Positions 43,012 through 52,500 of a stretch of 64,000 nucleotides of DNA are shown here, in pieces. Source of the DNA: Larkinella terrae (GTDB taxonomy: Bacteria > Bacteroidota > Bacteroidia > Cytophagales > Spirosomataceae); NCBI RefSeq assembly GCF_009668025.1, contig NZ_WJXZ01000014.1, positions 578,448 through 642,447 of the forward strand, in the 5' to 3' direction. Every line of letters begins with the position of its first letter. The first letter of the stretch is position 1. A program made the translations under genes and the position numbers. Under the pieces are notes generated by a model. That model was not told the origin of the DNA and did not search any database. It worked only from the letters and a program-made list of their open reading frames with translations.

Positions 43012-44364
43012 TTAGATACTGAGTAATAAAGTAGCAATTAAAAAGTAAACACCAATTCCGATTAAATCGTTGACGGTGGTAATAAATGGGCCGGAAGCAA
43101 TGGCGGGATTGATGCCAAACCGGTTGAGTGCAATGGGGGTGATGGTGCCCATGAATGAAGCCAGTAATACCACCGTCAGGAGGGCCAGCGAAACCACCGG
43201 AACCAGGCGCGGTTCGCCGATGAGCAGGCAGTAAGAACCCGCCAGCGAGCCAATAATTAATCCGTTGATCAGGGCCACCAGCACCATTTTAGCTAACCGC
43301 TGACCAACTGTGGCACTCAAACCGGATTTTTCGGCCAGACTCTGCACAATCAGCGAAGCGGTTTGAATACCGACGTTGCCGCCCGTCGATCCGATGATGG
43401 GGATGAAAGCCGCCAGAGTCGCAATTTTGCTCAACTGCGAATTGAAGGTGTTGATCACCGTGGCCGCCATCAGACTTCCGACGGCGCCCGCAATGAGCCA
43501 CGGCAGCCGCGCTCCGACGAGTTTCCAGATGGTATCATCTTCCTCTTCCACGTCGCCGGTAATACCGGTAATTGCCTGAATGTCAAGTTCGGCCTGTTCA
43601 GTAATGACGTCGACCACGTCGTCGATCGTAATCTGACCCAATAGCCGCCCCTGCACGTTGACCACCGGAATGGCGTCAAGGTCATACCGCTGCATGACCT
43701 CGGAAACCTCCTGCGCCGGGCGGTAGGTTTCAACAAAAATGACATCTTCTTCATAGATGTCGGCAATTTTGGCGTTTTTGCGCGCCAGAACGATTTTCTT
43801 CAGCGAAACGCGGCCGAGCAGTTTGTCGGTATCGTCGACCACATACACCGAGTAGACATTCTCCACGTTTTCAGCCTGTTGCCGGATTTCCTCAATGCAC
43901 TGGTTGACCGTCAGGTTGATGTTGATTTTGATCAGCTCTTTCTGCATCAAACCGCCGGCAACGTCCTCGTCGTAATGCAGCAGATCGAGAATAAACCGGG
44001 CCTGCTCGCGGTCGGTCAACAGGGCGATGACTTCCTCGCGGGTCTGAATCGGCTGTTCGTTGAGCAAATCGACGGCGTCATCGGAATCCATCTCATCGAC
44101 GTACTGCGCGAGATCCTGCGAGGTAAAACTCTGTAAAAACTCCTGACGATCAATGACTTCCAGGTTAGCCAGAATTTCGGCACCTACTTTCCGGTCGAGC
44201 AGGGCCAGTAAATAGCGGGCGGTTTCGGTATCGAGCTCGTAGAGAATGCCGGAAATATCAGCCGGATACAATTCTTCCATTTCGGCCCGGAGCGTCGTGT
44301 CGTCCTGGGCTTCGACAGCCGTCTGAATGTGCTCTACGTATTCTTTGGTAAGCTCGAAAGTCAT
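43012..44364 (-). CDS. mgtE: Magnesium transporter MgtE
   Basis: A Mg2+ channel of the inner membrane gated by cytosolic Mg2+. The 450-residue protein has the expected order: acidic N domain (LYPADISGILYELDTETARY), paired CBS domains (VYVVDDTDKLLGRVSLKKIV, AIPVVNVQGRLLGQITIDDV), and five membrane helices from about residue 280 with FIPIIGSTGGNVGIQTASLI and the pore-lining segment IALNRFGINPAIASGPFITT. Length and motifs are complete. The next gene upstream is rsmA, separated by a repeat. Confidence 0.96.
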   Translation of the reverse strand: MTFELTKEYVEHIQTAVEAQDDTTLRAEMEELYPADISGILYELDTETARYLLALLDRKVGAEILANLEVIDRQEFLQSFTSQDLAQYVDEMDSDDAVDLLNEQPIQTREEVIALLTDREQARFILDLLHYDEDVAGGLMQKELIKININLTVNQCIEEIRQQAENVENVYSVYVVDDTDKLLGRVSLKKIVLARKNAKIADIYEEDVIFVETYRPAQEVSEVMQRYDLDAIPVVNVQGRLLGQITIDDVVDVITEQAELDIQAITGITGDVEEEDDTIWKLVGARLPWLIAGAVGSLMAATVINTFNSQLSKIATLAAFIPIIGSTGGNVGIQTASLIVQSLAEKSGLSATVGQRLAKMVLVALINGLIIGSLAGSYCLLIGEPRLVPVVSLALLTVVLLASFMGTITPIALNRFGINPAIASGPFITTVNDLIGIGVYFLIATLLLSI

Positions 44365-44373
44365 GTAGTGGGA

Positions 44374-44442
44374 GTTATGAATGATGAGTTATGAATGATG
44401 AGTGCGTCAGCCCAATCATCGTTCATAATCCATCATCATAAT
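44374..44442. repeat. Inverted repeat between mgtE and rsmA, overlapping the rsmA end
   Basis: Left arm GTTATGAATGATGAGTTATG... (44374-44402) and right arm AATCATCGTTCATAATCCAT... (44414-44442). The centre TGCGTCAGCCC (44403-44413) is the reverse complement of the 15093-15103 loop. The right arm runs 20 bases into the rsmA coding sequence and supplies its last codons and stop. Confidence 0.75.
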
Positions 44443-45283
44443 TAAAAATTAAATTGGTTAATTCAATGAAATCCGCGACACCCAACTGTTCGGCGCGTTT
44501 GTCCAGTAACGAGTGAGACAACATTGACTCCGGCAGGTTTAATGGCTTCAGGGCGTTGCGCAATGTTTTCCGGCGGTTGTTAAAACCCTGTTTGACCACC
44601 TGAACGAATTTTTTCTCGTTGCAGGGCAGCGCGACGACCTCGTTCCGGCGGAGGCTGATGACGCCCGACTGCACCTTGGGCGGGGGCGAAAAGACGCTGG
44701 CGTCGACCGTGAATTCGTATTTGATGTCGTAATAAGCCTGTAGCAGCACGCTCAGAATACCGTAGTCTTTGTTCCCCGGCGGTGAGGCAATGCGCTGAGC
44801 CACTTCCTGTTGCAGCATACAAACCACTTCCTGCACCTGCTGTCGGTGGTCCAGTACTTTAAAGAGGATCTGGGACGAAATGTTATACGGAAAATTGCCG
44901 ATGATGGCAATGGGCTCCTCCGGAAACAGGGTCGACAGATCCATCCGCAGGAAATCACCGTCCAGAATCCGGCCGCGCAACATGGGAAAATGGGCGGTGA
45001 GGTAGGCGATGGATTCGGTATCGATTTCAATGACGTGCGTTGTAAACGGCAGATCGGTAGCCAGCAGATACTGCGTCAGAACCCCCATGCCGGGGCCGAT
45101 TTCCAGAACGGTTTGGTACCCATTATGGCCAGACAGCAACCCGGCGATGCGCTCGGCAATGCTGAGGTCCTTCAAAAAATGCTGACCCAGGTGTTTTTTG
45201 GCGCGGACCGCGTCACCCCGAAATGAATGTTCCCGACCGGGTGCGGCTCGCTTTGAATTTTTTCCGTAGGAACGCTCAGGCAT
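44423..45283 (-). CDS. rsmA: 16S rRNA dimethyladenosine transferase
   Basis: Dimethylates two adjacent adenosines near the 3' end of 16S rRNA using S-adenosylmethionine. KKHLGQHFLKDLSIAERIAG is the KsgA/RsmA N-terminus, TVLEIGPGMGVLTQYLL the cofactor loop, IIGNFPYNISSQILFKVLD the catalytic NxPY motif, and QGFNNRRKTLRNALKPL the C-terminal domain. The first 27 residues are extra compared with most members but no other start codon fits. The C-terminal residues NYDDGL are coded inside a repeat element. Confidence 0.95.
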   Translation of the reverse strand: MPERSYGKNSKRAAPGREHSFRGDAVRAKKHLGQHFLKDLSIAERIAGLLSGHNGYQTVLEIGPGMGVLTQYLLATDLPFTTHVIEIDTESIAYLTAHFPMLRGRILDGDFLRMDLSTLFPEEPIAIIGNFPYNISSQILFKVLDHRQQVQEVVCMLQQEVAQRIASPPGNKDYGILSVLLQAYYDIKYEFTVDASVFSPPPKVQSGVISLRRNEVVALPCNEKKFVQVVKQGFNNRRKTLRNALKPLNLPESMLSHSLLDKRAEQLGVADFIELTNLIFNYDDGL

Positions 45284-45303
45284 GATAAAACGGTTTTGTT
45301 ACG

Positions 45304-45311
45304 CAAAGGTA
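45304..45311 (-). promoter_or_regulatory. -7 box of rsmA
   Basis: On the minus strand TACCTTTG (45311-45304) matches TAnnTTTG exactly, 20 bases upstream of the rsmA start. There is no TTG at the usual -33 distance. Confidence 0.4.
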
Positions 45312-45403
45312 CAGCTACCAATTGATGAACGGTATAAAATTCGTGGCAATTGGTGGTAGTTTTGGTTAATTTTACCGTTTTGAAAGTAACAAGTTAATCA
45401 TAC

Positions 45404-46024
45404 ATGCAAAGAGGGGTTATTCATTACGATGAGTTGACCGAGTGTGGCCTGTTTAAGGACGCGAGCGGTCAGGTCCATACTTTCCGAAAGGGTGATCCGG
45501 CTTATCGTCACATCTGGACGTATGAAGTAACCGAAAAACCGCCCGTAAGTGGTGTAATCCCATCGGATCGAATGCCGGTTCGACCCGTCCTACTGGCTGA
45601 AAAACCGGGAATGTCGACGATGAGGACCAGCTCGGGAAATTCAGGTAATTCCTCGGCCAGCCGTTTGAGTATGCTCAATTGGATCGGTTTGGCGTTGTCG
45701 GGGCTGGCGTTGCTGTTACTGATCAATATCGGTGGTGAACCCCGGAAAGATGGCGCCGGAACCAACCCGAAACTAATCGATTCGATGTGGGCGGTTGCTG
45801 CGGGCGCGTTGTTACTGATCGAGTTAATTTACTTCAGTGTGGGTGCGGCCCGGTGGCGTATACGTACGAATTACTGGGGGATCGTCGTTTGTACAGTATT
45901 TGCCAGCTTACTCATGAAAGGGTGTGATCATTACGAAGCCGATAAAGTAGCTGACGTTTACACCATTGTGTTGGCTTTTTTATTACTGGTGGTGTATTTA
46001 CTGCCGAAACAAAAAAACGGCTAA
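45404..46024 (+). CDS. Unrecognised membrane protein, first gene of the tubulin/actin-like cluster
   Basis: A 206-residue protein with a soluble N-terminal part of about 85 residues (MQRGVIHYDELTECGLFKDA, with a Ser-rich linker) and four membrane helices afterward (starting at about LNWIGLALSGLALLLLI). I do not recognise a family. Cysteine at CGLF and a glycine-rich loop are the only landmarks. It is on the same strand as the vWA-like lipoprotein gene 83 bases downstream and probably opens the cluster. Membership is inferred from position only. Confidence 0.6.
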   Translation: MQRGVIHYDELTECGLFKDASGQVHTFRKGDPAYRHIWTYEVTEKPPVSGVIPSDRMPVRPVLLAEKPGMSTMRTSSGNSGNSSASRLSMLNWIGLALSGLALLLLINIGGEPRKDGAGTNPKLIDSMWAVAAGALLLIELIYFSVGAARWRIRTNYWGIVVCTVFASLLMKGCDHYEADKVADVYTIVLAFLLLVVYLLPKQKNG

Positions 46025-46107
46025 ACAGCTTACGGTAGGATAGATGTAGGGAAATGACCGGCCGGGAACCGGTTTCCAAACCAGATAAATACGACGTGCA
46101 CAAACTA

Positions 46108-47379
46108 ATGAATCAACCACCCATTCGGGCAACCTGCCTGGTTTTTCTTGTTCTCCTTATCGTATTTCAAAGCTGCGGCCGGAAAGAGAAAAAAGCCGAA
46201 AAGCAGCCCGAAACCAAACCCGCCGGAATCAGCAACATCCTGTTTTTCATGGAAACATCGGCCAGCATGGGCGGTTACCTGAAAGGCGAAACAAACTTTA
46301 AAGTGGCTGTTTCCGAGGTGGTTACCAAACTGAATCAAGTTGCGCCCGTTGAGGTCTGGACCATTGCCGGAAAACCGCAGCCGTTTGTGGAAGGTTACAA
46401 CCAGTTTGTGGTTAACCTGGCCACCACGCCCCTGGCGATGGAGCGGAGTTCGGAGCTGCATAAAATATTCAAGGAAGTGGGCGAGAAGGCAAAGGGCAAT
46501 ACCGTGGCCCTGCTGGTGTCGGATTGTATTCTGTCGTTTCCGGATGCTGAAATCAAGAAGAACCCGGAAATCAACCGCCAGAATGCCGAAAGTGTGCTGA
46601 AAAGTCAGATCAACGACCAGTTTGCCAGTTTGAAACAGAAAGGCATCAGCGCGACGGTTTGGGCTTACAGCTCCGGTTTTAACGGTACGTATTACGATTA
46701 TCAGAATAAAAAACACACCTTGTCCGGCGAATCGCGGCCGTTCTACATCTGGGTCATCGGCAAGCAGGAACTCGTCGGCGATCTGAACCGGAAGCTGAAC
46801 GAACTGATGATTACCAAACCGGCCAAGCAACTGGATTTTGGGGCCAGCGGGGCGCTGAAACAATACGATCTGTTCTTTTCGCTGAACAAAAAAGGGGAGT
46901 GGCGCGTCGAAAAATCGGCCATTGCGGAGATTTCCGCGAAACCTTCGGCTCCGGCGGAGTTTGCGGTCGGCGTCAATCTGGGTGGTTTACCCGCCTACGC
47001 CCAGGCCGAAGAGTTTATTAAGAAAAACCTGGCCGTGACCGCGCCCAGCGCCACGGTTAAGCTGGTGAATGTGCAGAAAAAAGAAAAGGTTTCGACCAAC
47101 CGATTAAAGGAACGGGAGCTGAAACTGCTCAATCAGAATACCCACGTGCTGACGTTCCGGGTTGAAAATCTGTATGATCAGAAAGCGGATGTTACCGTTA
47201 AATTGCCGGTTCGGTTCGACGACTGGTACGCGTCCGGCTGGTCGACGATGGACGACCGAACGCCCGAAAACCGGTTTAACAAAACCTTTGCCCTGGTTCA
47301 CCTGATGAACGGCGTAAAAGAAGCCTACCAATCGTCAACCAATGATTTTCTGGTTTTGAATTTTAAATTGGAAAAATGA
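46108..47379 (+). CDS. vWA-like domain lipoprotein
   Basis: A 423-residue lipoprotein; ATG 46108 places a lipobox (VFQSC, C23) correctly, whereas an upstream frame start at 46054 would not. After a charged linker, ISNILFFMETSASMGGYL looks like the first strand and metal site of a von Willebrand A domain, but with E49-T-S-A-S instead of DxSxS. ALLVSDCILSFP (about 134-145) supplies the later aspartate. The C-terminal half is strand-rich (VLTFRVENLYDQKADVTVKL). It would sit on the periplasmic or surface side of a membrane and bind partners. Its place before the tubulin-like gene suggests one machine. Confidence 0.6.
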   Translation: MNQPPIRATCLVFLVLLIVFQSCGRKEKKAEKQPETKPAGISNILFFMETSASMGGYLKGETNFKVAVSEVVTKLNQVAPVEVWTIAGKPQPFVEGYNQFVVNLATTPLAMERSSELHKIFKEVGEKAKGNTVALLVSDCILSFPDAEIKKNPEINRQNAESVLKSQINDQFASLKQKGISATVWAYSSGFNGTYYDYQNKKHTLSGESRPFYIWVIGKQELVGDLNRKLNELMITKPAKQLDFGASGALKQYDLFFSLNKKGEWRVEKSAIAEISAKPSAPAEFAVGVNLGGLPAYAQAEEFIKKNLAVTAPSATVKLVNVQKKEKVSTNRLKERELKLLNQNTHVLTFRVENLYDQKADVTVKLPVRFDDWYASGWSTMDDRTPENRFNKTFALVHLMNGVKEAYQSSTNDFLVLNFKLEK

Positions 47380-47405
47380 TAGAGACGCGATTAATCGCGT
47401 CTCTA
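47380..47405. repeat. 26-bp perfect palindrome
   Basis: TAGAGACGCGATTAATCGCG plus TCTCTA: a perfect palindrome with no loop that begins directly after the stop codon of the vWA-like gene. It is palindromic at every position, so it can form a hairpin in RNA from either strand. From memory, near-identical palindromes are abundant in other bacterial genomes. Confidence 0.85.
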
Positions 47406-47436
47406 CGGCAACACGCAAATATTAACCATTATCCCC

Positions 47437-47811
47437 ATGTTTGTAACCCTGTATGAACTCTGGCTGGGCCAGAACAATGACCCAATTTACGCCGACGAGA
47501 TTTTCACCCCCGTTGGCCTCATTACCCTCTTATTCTCAGCCGGTTTGGCGGCTTTGTTTTACCTGATTCTGGGTCGCTGGAAGTCGGTTTTTTACCGGAC
47601 TTCCCACTGGATCATTACACTGGTCATTGCCGGTATTTTCGGCTTCGGTTACGCGCTCTGGTTCGCGCTGGATGCCACCGACGCCGAGAGTACCGATAGT
47701 TACATGCAGGGCTTCGGTGCCGTAAACTTATTGTACGCACTAATTTACTTCTTCATTTTTTCGTTACTCCTGAAGCGGTTTTCCATCTTTGCGAAACGAA
47801 CTCCCTTCTGA
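47437..47811 (+). CDS. Small three-helix membrane protein
   Basis: A 124-residue protein with three membrane helices (about 28-50, 62-85, 98-115). MFVTLYELWLGQNNDPIYAD at the N-terminus and ALWFALDATDAESTDSYMQG between helices two and three are hydrophilic; the latter loop is acidic. Family not recognised. It starts 57 bases after the vWA-like gene and ends exactly where the hairpin leader of the tubulin-like gene begins, so it is likely in the same transcript. Confidence 0.65.
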   Translation: MFVTLYELWLGQNNDPIYADEIFTPVGLITLLFSAGLAALFYLILGRWKSVFYRTSHWIITLVIAGIFGFGYALWFALDATDAESTDSYMQGFGAVNLLYALIYFFIFSLLLKRFSIFAKRTPF

Positions 47812-47942
47812 GACTATGATTACGGTGATACTTTTTGATTAATATGATGCAGCGTTGAATAACAATATATCAAATCAACTCTAAAATCATTTTAATCAAA
47901 GCCCTCACCGTAATCATAGTCTTTATCACGGTAATCATAGTC
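47812..47942 (+). promoter_or_regulatory. Hairpin leader of the tubulin-like gene with two competing 3' arms
   Basis: GACTATGATTACGGTGATA (47812-47830) can pair with TCACCGTAATCATAGTC (47905-47921, 17 of 17) or with TATCACGGTAATCATAGTC (47924-47942, 18 of 19). Inner words TTTGATTAA and TTAATCAAA extend the first hairpin. The second 3' arm ends at the base before the ATG of the tubulin-like gene. Pairing with the distal arm would bury the ribosome site; pairing with the proximal arm would free it. Confidence 0.7.
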
Positions 47943-49439
47943 ATGAAACTATTTCTTTTTGGTATCGGTGGGACGGGCGCCCGCGTTCTTCGCTCGCTGA
48001 CCATGTTACTGGCTGCCGGAGCTAAAACGCCCGCGGATCTGACCATTATCCCGATTCTGCTCGACATGGACATGCAGAACGGCGATACGGAGCGGGCGCT
48101 GCGGGAAGTTGAACTCTACCGCGCCATCCGCCGGACGGCCTATAAAGATACGGCGGCCAGTCAGGGTAGCCAGACCGAACGGCGGACGTTTTTTGCCACG
48201 CCCCTGCAACCGCTCGGAACGCTTCAGGCCGAAAACGCACAGGAGAAAATCGGCGATTCGGTGCTGCCCAAGCTGACCGATCACGAAGGAACCTTCGAAG
48301 AGTTTCTGGGCGTCAGTAACATGGACGACATCGACCGCGAACTCCTGAAATTGCTGTACGATAACTCGGCCAAACCAACCAGCGCGGAACTGAAACTCAA
48401 TCTGTCGGTCGGTTTCAAGGGCAATCCGAACATCGGCAGTGTCGTTTTCAATGCGCTGGAAGACTCGGCGGTTTATAAATATTTTACCGGTGCGTTCAAC
48501 GACCAGACCGACCGGATTTTTGTCATCAGCTCCATTTTTGGCGGCACGGGCTCGGCCGGTTTTCCACAACTGGTGAAGCTGTTGCAACACCCGAGTCAGA
48601 AAATCCAGATTCGGAATGCGAAGAAAGGAGCCGTGACGGTGATGCCGTATTTTGCGCTGGAAGAAAACAACCAGAGCGCCATCGACCAGAACCGGTTTTT
48701 GTCGAAAACCAAGGCGGCTCTTTCCTATTACCAGACGCAGGTAAACCTGGACGCGCTCTATTACATTGGTGACCGGCCCGGCAGCAAGCTGTATCCCAAC
48801 GTAGAAGGCGGTTCGAAGCAGACCAACAACGCCCATGTGGTGGAGATGCTGGCGGCTGCGGCCATTCTGGATTTTGCCAATAAACCCGATGCCGAGTTCA
48901 GCGATGCCAAGCGGTATTTTGAATACGGGTTGAAGCGCAACGACCGGACGCTGGATTTGCCCCATTTTTACGACCAGACTTACAACGGTTTGCTCGAACC
49001 GCTCATCCGGTTTGCCTACGCGACGAAGTTTTTTACGGATTTCGTCCCGGCGAATCTGGGGGAAGCCTTTGCCAAAAACCTGGCACTTTCCCAGAACCTG
49101 CGGACCAATACCTTTTACACGTCGCTGGAAAATTTCATGACGCACCATTTCAAAAACTGGCTGAACGAAATGGCGCAGAACGACCGGGCTTTCTTTCCGT
49201 TCGACCTGCCGAACGAGTTCAACGCGATGGTGCGCTCGAAGCGAATCGAAACCAGCTTTTTCGATAAGGGGCTCAGTGATAAGTTTTTGCGCGATCAGGC
49301 TGGAAAAATCGAAAACACTCTGCAAACGCCCTTCCCGCAGCCGGAAATGCGGTTTATGCAATTGCTGATTGACATTGCGGAGAAAGCCCGCGAAAAACTC
49401 GGCCCGCTGAACCGGCAGCTTTCCGATGCTACAGTTTAA
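47943..49439 (+). CDS. Tubulin/FtsZ-like superfamily protein
   Basis: A 498-residue cytosolic protein. It opens MKLFLFGIGGTGARVLRSLT, a tubulin-type nucleotide-binding start (GxGGxG at 7-12). IFVISSIFGGTGSAGFPQL has GGTGSAG (200-206), matching the tubulin signature loop GGGTGSG. Acidic D41/D43 after the second strand also fit the fold. The C-terminal 250 residues are helical and not like FtsZ. It likely binds GTP and polymerises or acts as a switch. Immediately downstream is a protein with an actin/Hsp70-like ATPase domain, a rare pairing. Related tubulin-like families have been linked to membrane remodelling; here that is inference. Confidence 0.7.
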   Translation: MKLFLFGIGGTGARVLRSLTMLLAAGAKTPADLTIIPILLDMDMQNGDTERALREVELYRAIRRTAYKDTAASQGSQTERRTFFATPLQPLGTLQAENAQEKIGDSVLPKLTDHEGTFEEFLGVSNMDDIDRELLKLLYDNSAKPTSAELKLNLSVGFKGNPNIGSVVFNALEDSAVYKYFTGAFNDQTDRIFVISSIFGGTGSAGFPQLVKLLQHPSQKIQIRNAKKGAVTVMPYFALEENNQSAIDQNRFLSKTKAALSYYQTQVNLDALYYIGDRPGSKLYPNVEGGSKQTNNAHVVEMLAAAAILDFANKPDAEFSDAKRYFEYGLKRNDRTLDLPHFYDQTYNGLLEPLIRFAYATKFFTDFVPANLGEAFAKNLALSQNLRTNTFYTSLENFMTHHFKNWLNEMAQNDRAFFPFDLPNEFNAMVRSKRIETSFFDKGLSDKFLRDQAGKIENTLQTPFPQPEMRFMQLLIDIAEKAREKLGPLNRQLSDATV

Positions 49440-49440
49440 A

Positions 49441-49534
49441 AAGTTATTTCGCGGAGTTAAGCGGAGGAAAAGGGAGTTAAACAGAGAAAAAATAACTTCG
49501 CTTAACTTTTTTCCCTCCGCTCAACTCCGCGAAA
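49441..49534. repeat. Inverted repeat between the tubulin-like and actin-like genes
   Basis: TTTCGCGGAGTTAAGCGGAG (49448-49467) pairs with CTCCGCTCAACTCCGCGAAA (49515-49534) with one mismatch, and further AGTTAA words extend the arms. It starts one base after the stop codon. It might dampen or separate expression of the two genes. Confidence 0.75.
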
Positions 49535-49559
49535 CAACCCTCTTTGACTCCTTGAATTC

Positions 49560-52500
49560 ATGGCGCATATTCTCAGAATTGATAACGACCCCAACGTCAG
49601 CCAGCAGAACCACCAGGATTGGACCGGTTCGCATACCGGCCTGACGGGAAACCGCATTGAACACATCCCCGACACCCTTTCCGGCGCGGCTGGCGGTGCG
49701 GCCGGGGCTGCGGCCAAAGCCGGAACCTCGATTCCCTCCCCGTTTGCGCGGTTGTATCTGTTCGATACGGCGTTTCGCATGGTCAAGAACAACCAGCTTC
49801 CGCGCGAACTGTCGCTCTACCACGTGCTGGTTTCCCACGCCCTCGACATGCTCGAACTCCTGTTTCAGGCCGGGAACAGCGCCGATCTAACTTACCGCGT
49901 CTGGAACCGGCAGGAACGACTCGAAGCCCTGCGCAAAAAAGCCAATCCATCGACCACCGTCCGGCATGCGCACCAGATTCTGGCGAAAGCGCTGGAGCTG
50001 GATTTTCGCAACGAACTCGGTACGATTCAGCAGTTTACGCTCATTTATTACAAGGGCGCTTTGCTGGGCGGAACCTCGCCTTTATCGCTGGTTTTTACCT
50101 CGCCAAACTGGGAGCAGGAACGCCAGAATAAGTTCATCGATCCGCCGAAAAGCACGACGGGCCGGATGCTGTTCCAGAATGAATACGTGCCGTTGCACGA
50201 GCGCGACACGGCTTTTGTTACTTACCTGCGACGGCTGTACGATCAATACAAGGATTATCTGCCCCCCAAAGGCGGTTTTTCGGAATTCCTCTACAAAGCG
50301 TTTTTCGACAACGTCGTGCAACTGCCGGTGGAAGCCAACACGACGCTGGCGAATTTCGAGCCGATTCAGATTGGCGGAGAAGGAAATTCGACCTTGCAGG
50401 TGTTGCCGGGACTGGCGTTGTATAAAGTCCGCGAGAACGACGTGCTGGACGACATCGAAGAGAACAGCGACTTCGTCATGCAGCCCACAGTTTCGTATTA
50501 CCAGCAGGAATCCCGCAACGGAGCACCGACCAACGTGCGGAAACCGCTGGCGCTGGCGTCGCGGATGGACGTGGCCGGGCGATATGTGAAAAATACAAAC
50601 TGGAATCCGCAAACCGTGATCATGCGTTCGCTGCTGAACAACCTGAGCGAAGGCGGTTTGCTGGCCGAGCGGTATTTGCCGGGCGTCGATAACGTGCGGT
50701 ATCCGTTTCTGACCACCGACGATTTTCTGGAAGATTTTCTGATTCAGGTTCCGTTCAAAATCAACAACAAGCGGTTTTTTACCGGAACGATTGGTGAATG
50801 CGAGTTTTTGTTGCCGATTCGGAAAGAGTATTTCAATTTCTTCCGGATGGAGGATGTCCAGAAGCAGTTCGCTTTTGCGTCCGAACACCGCGGTACGGAC
50901 AAGATCATTACGGCCACCTTGCGGATTCCGATCCGGAATAACCGCACGATCGAATTCCGGAAAGAATACAATCTGGCGCGTTCGGAAACCGTGATCGATT
51001 TCCGGGCCGGGCTGGCGTTTTTTCCGTTCTACCGCGTGACGGTTCCGGATTTGCAGCAACTGAATCAATACCACGTCATGCTGGCCGACGTCAGCGATCC
51101 GAACATCGGTTTTCGGGCTACCAGCTCGGTGCAGTTTTACGAACTGCAAAACATCATTGCCGGAAAACCGCTCAATGTGCCGACGCCCGAAGCGCGCTCG
51201 CCCAAGGTCGATCCGCTGCCCGCATCCTATTTCTACAAAGTTACGCAGGCCTTCGACCTGATGGAGATCCGGCTGGAACGGGGTGGCATTCCGTACCGGG
51301 GGCTGGTGTTGCCGCAGTTCACGACAATTACCGAAAAAGGCTACAAGAATTTCACGTTTGCCATCGACTTCGGAACGTCCAATACGCACATCGCCTATAC
51401 GGATGCTGCGCTGGGTGATGTGGAGCCGAAAGCCCTGACGGTGAGCGATCAGAATACGTCGCTGGACAAGGATGAGTTGCAAATGGTGCTGTTCAACAAG
51501 CCGTATGAAGGCTACGAAGCGCAGACGATTTACGATAAATACGAAAAACGGGTCAGTTTTGGTGGCATGGTTCAGCTCGACCAACTGGTTCGGCGGGAGT
51601 TCATTCCGGCCATTATCGGCAAGGAATTTGGCTCACCGTTTGCGTTCCCGCTGCGGACCACGGTTTACGAAAAAAGCGGTTTTACGGACAGCACGAACAA
51701 CCTGTTTTCCAAAGTCAATCTCGGGTTCAACATCGATCTGGAAGAAGGCAGCACGGGCGTCAACCACTACGTTACGAACCTGAAATGGTTGTTTGAAAAC
51801 CAGCCGACGGATACGCTCAACCGACCCCGCGTTCGGGCCTTTTTTGAAACCCTGTTGTTGCTGATTCGGAACAAAGTAATTCTGAATCAGGGGAATGTGC
51901 AGCAAACGGCGGTTGCCTGGCTGGCTCCGTCGAGCATGCGGGCCGTGACGGAAGACAACCTGGTGCACGAGTGGGAGCAGGCGTTTCGGAATGTGTTTGG
52001 CACGACGAATAACTTCCGCGCCAAACCAGTCCCGGAATCGCTGGCGCCGTATTTTTACCTCGTGAAAAATGGCGTTAAGTCGTTTGCCGACACCGTGAAC
52101 GTCGATATCGGTGGTGGAACCGCCGACATCATGTTGTTCATGAAGCAGCAGGGCCGTTACCTGAACACCTCGTTCCGGTTTGCCGGTTACGACATCTGGG
52201 GGGGCGGTTTGGACGAACAAGGCCACCCGTCGCACCGGAAAGACAACGGGTTTGTTAAAAATTACCTGGCCTACCGCCGGACGCTCAACCAGTCGCCCGC
52301 GCGGGAAGATTCCATTCTGGATACATTCCTGAATAAACCGGAGCTGACGGCCGAGGACATTGTCAGTTTGCTGTTCAAATACGACCACCACTTCAAGTTT
52401 ACGCAGTCGATTCAGGACGGAAAACCGGCTTTGCGGATTGTGTTGTATCTGCACTACAGCGCCATCGTTTACCACCTGGTTCAACTCCTGGAATCGCATA

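Noticed and set aside
48006-49361. Long antisense open frame (451 codons) opposite the tubulin-like gene
   Set aside because: It mirrors codon bias of the sense gene, has low-complexity Arg/Val/Gly-rich sequence, no domain and no ribosome site.
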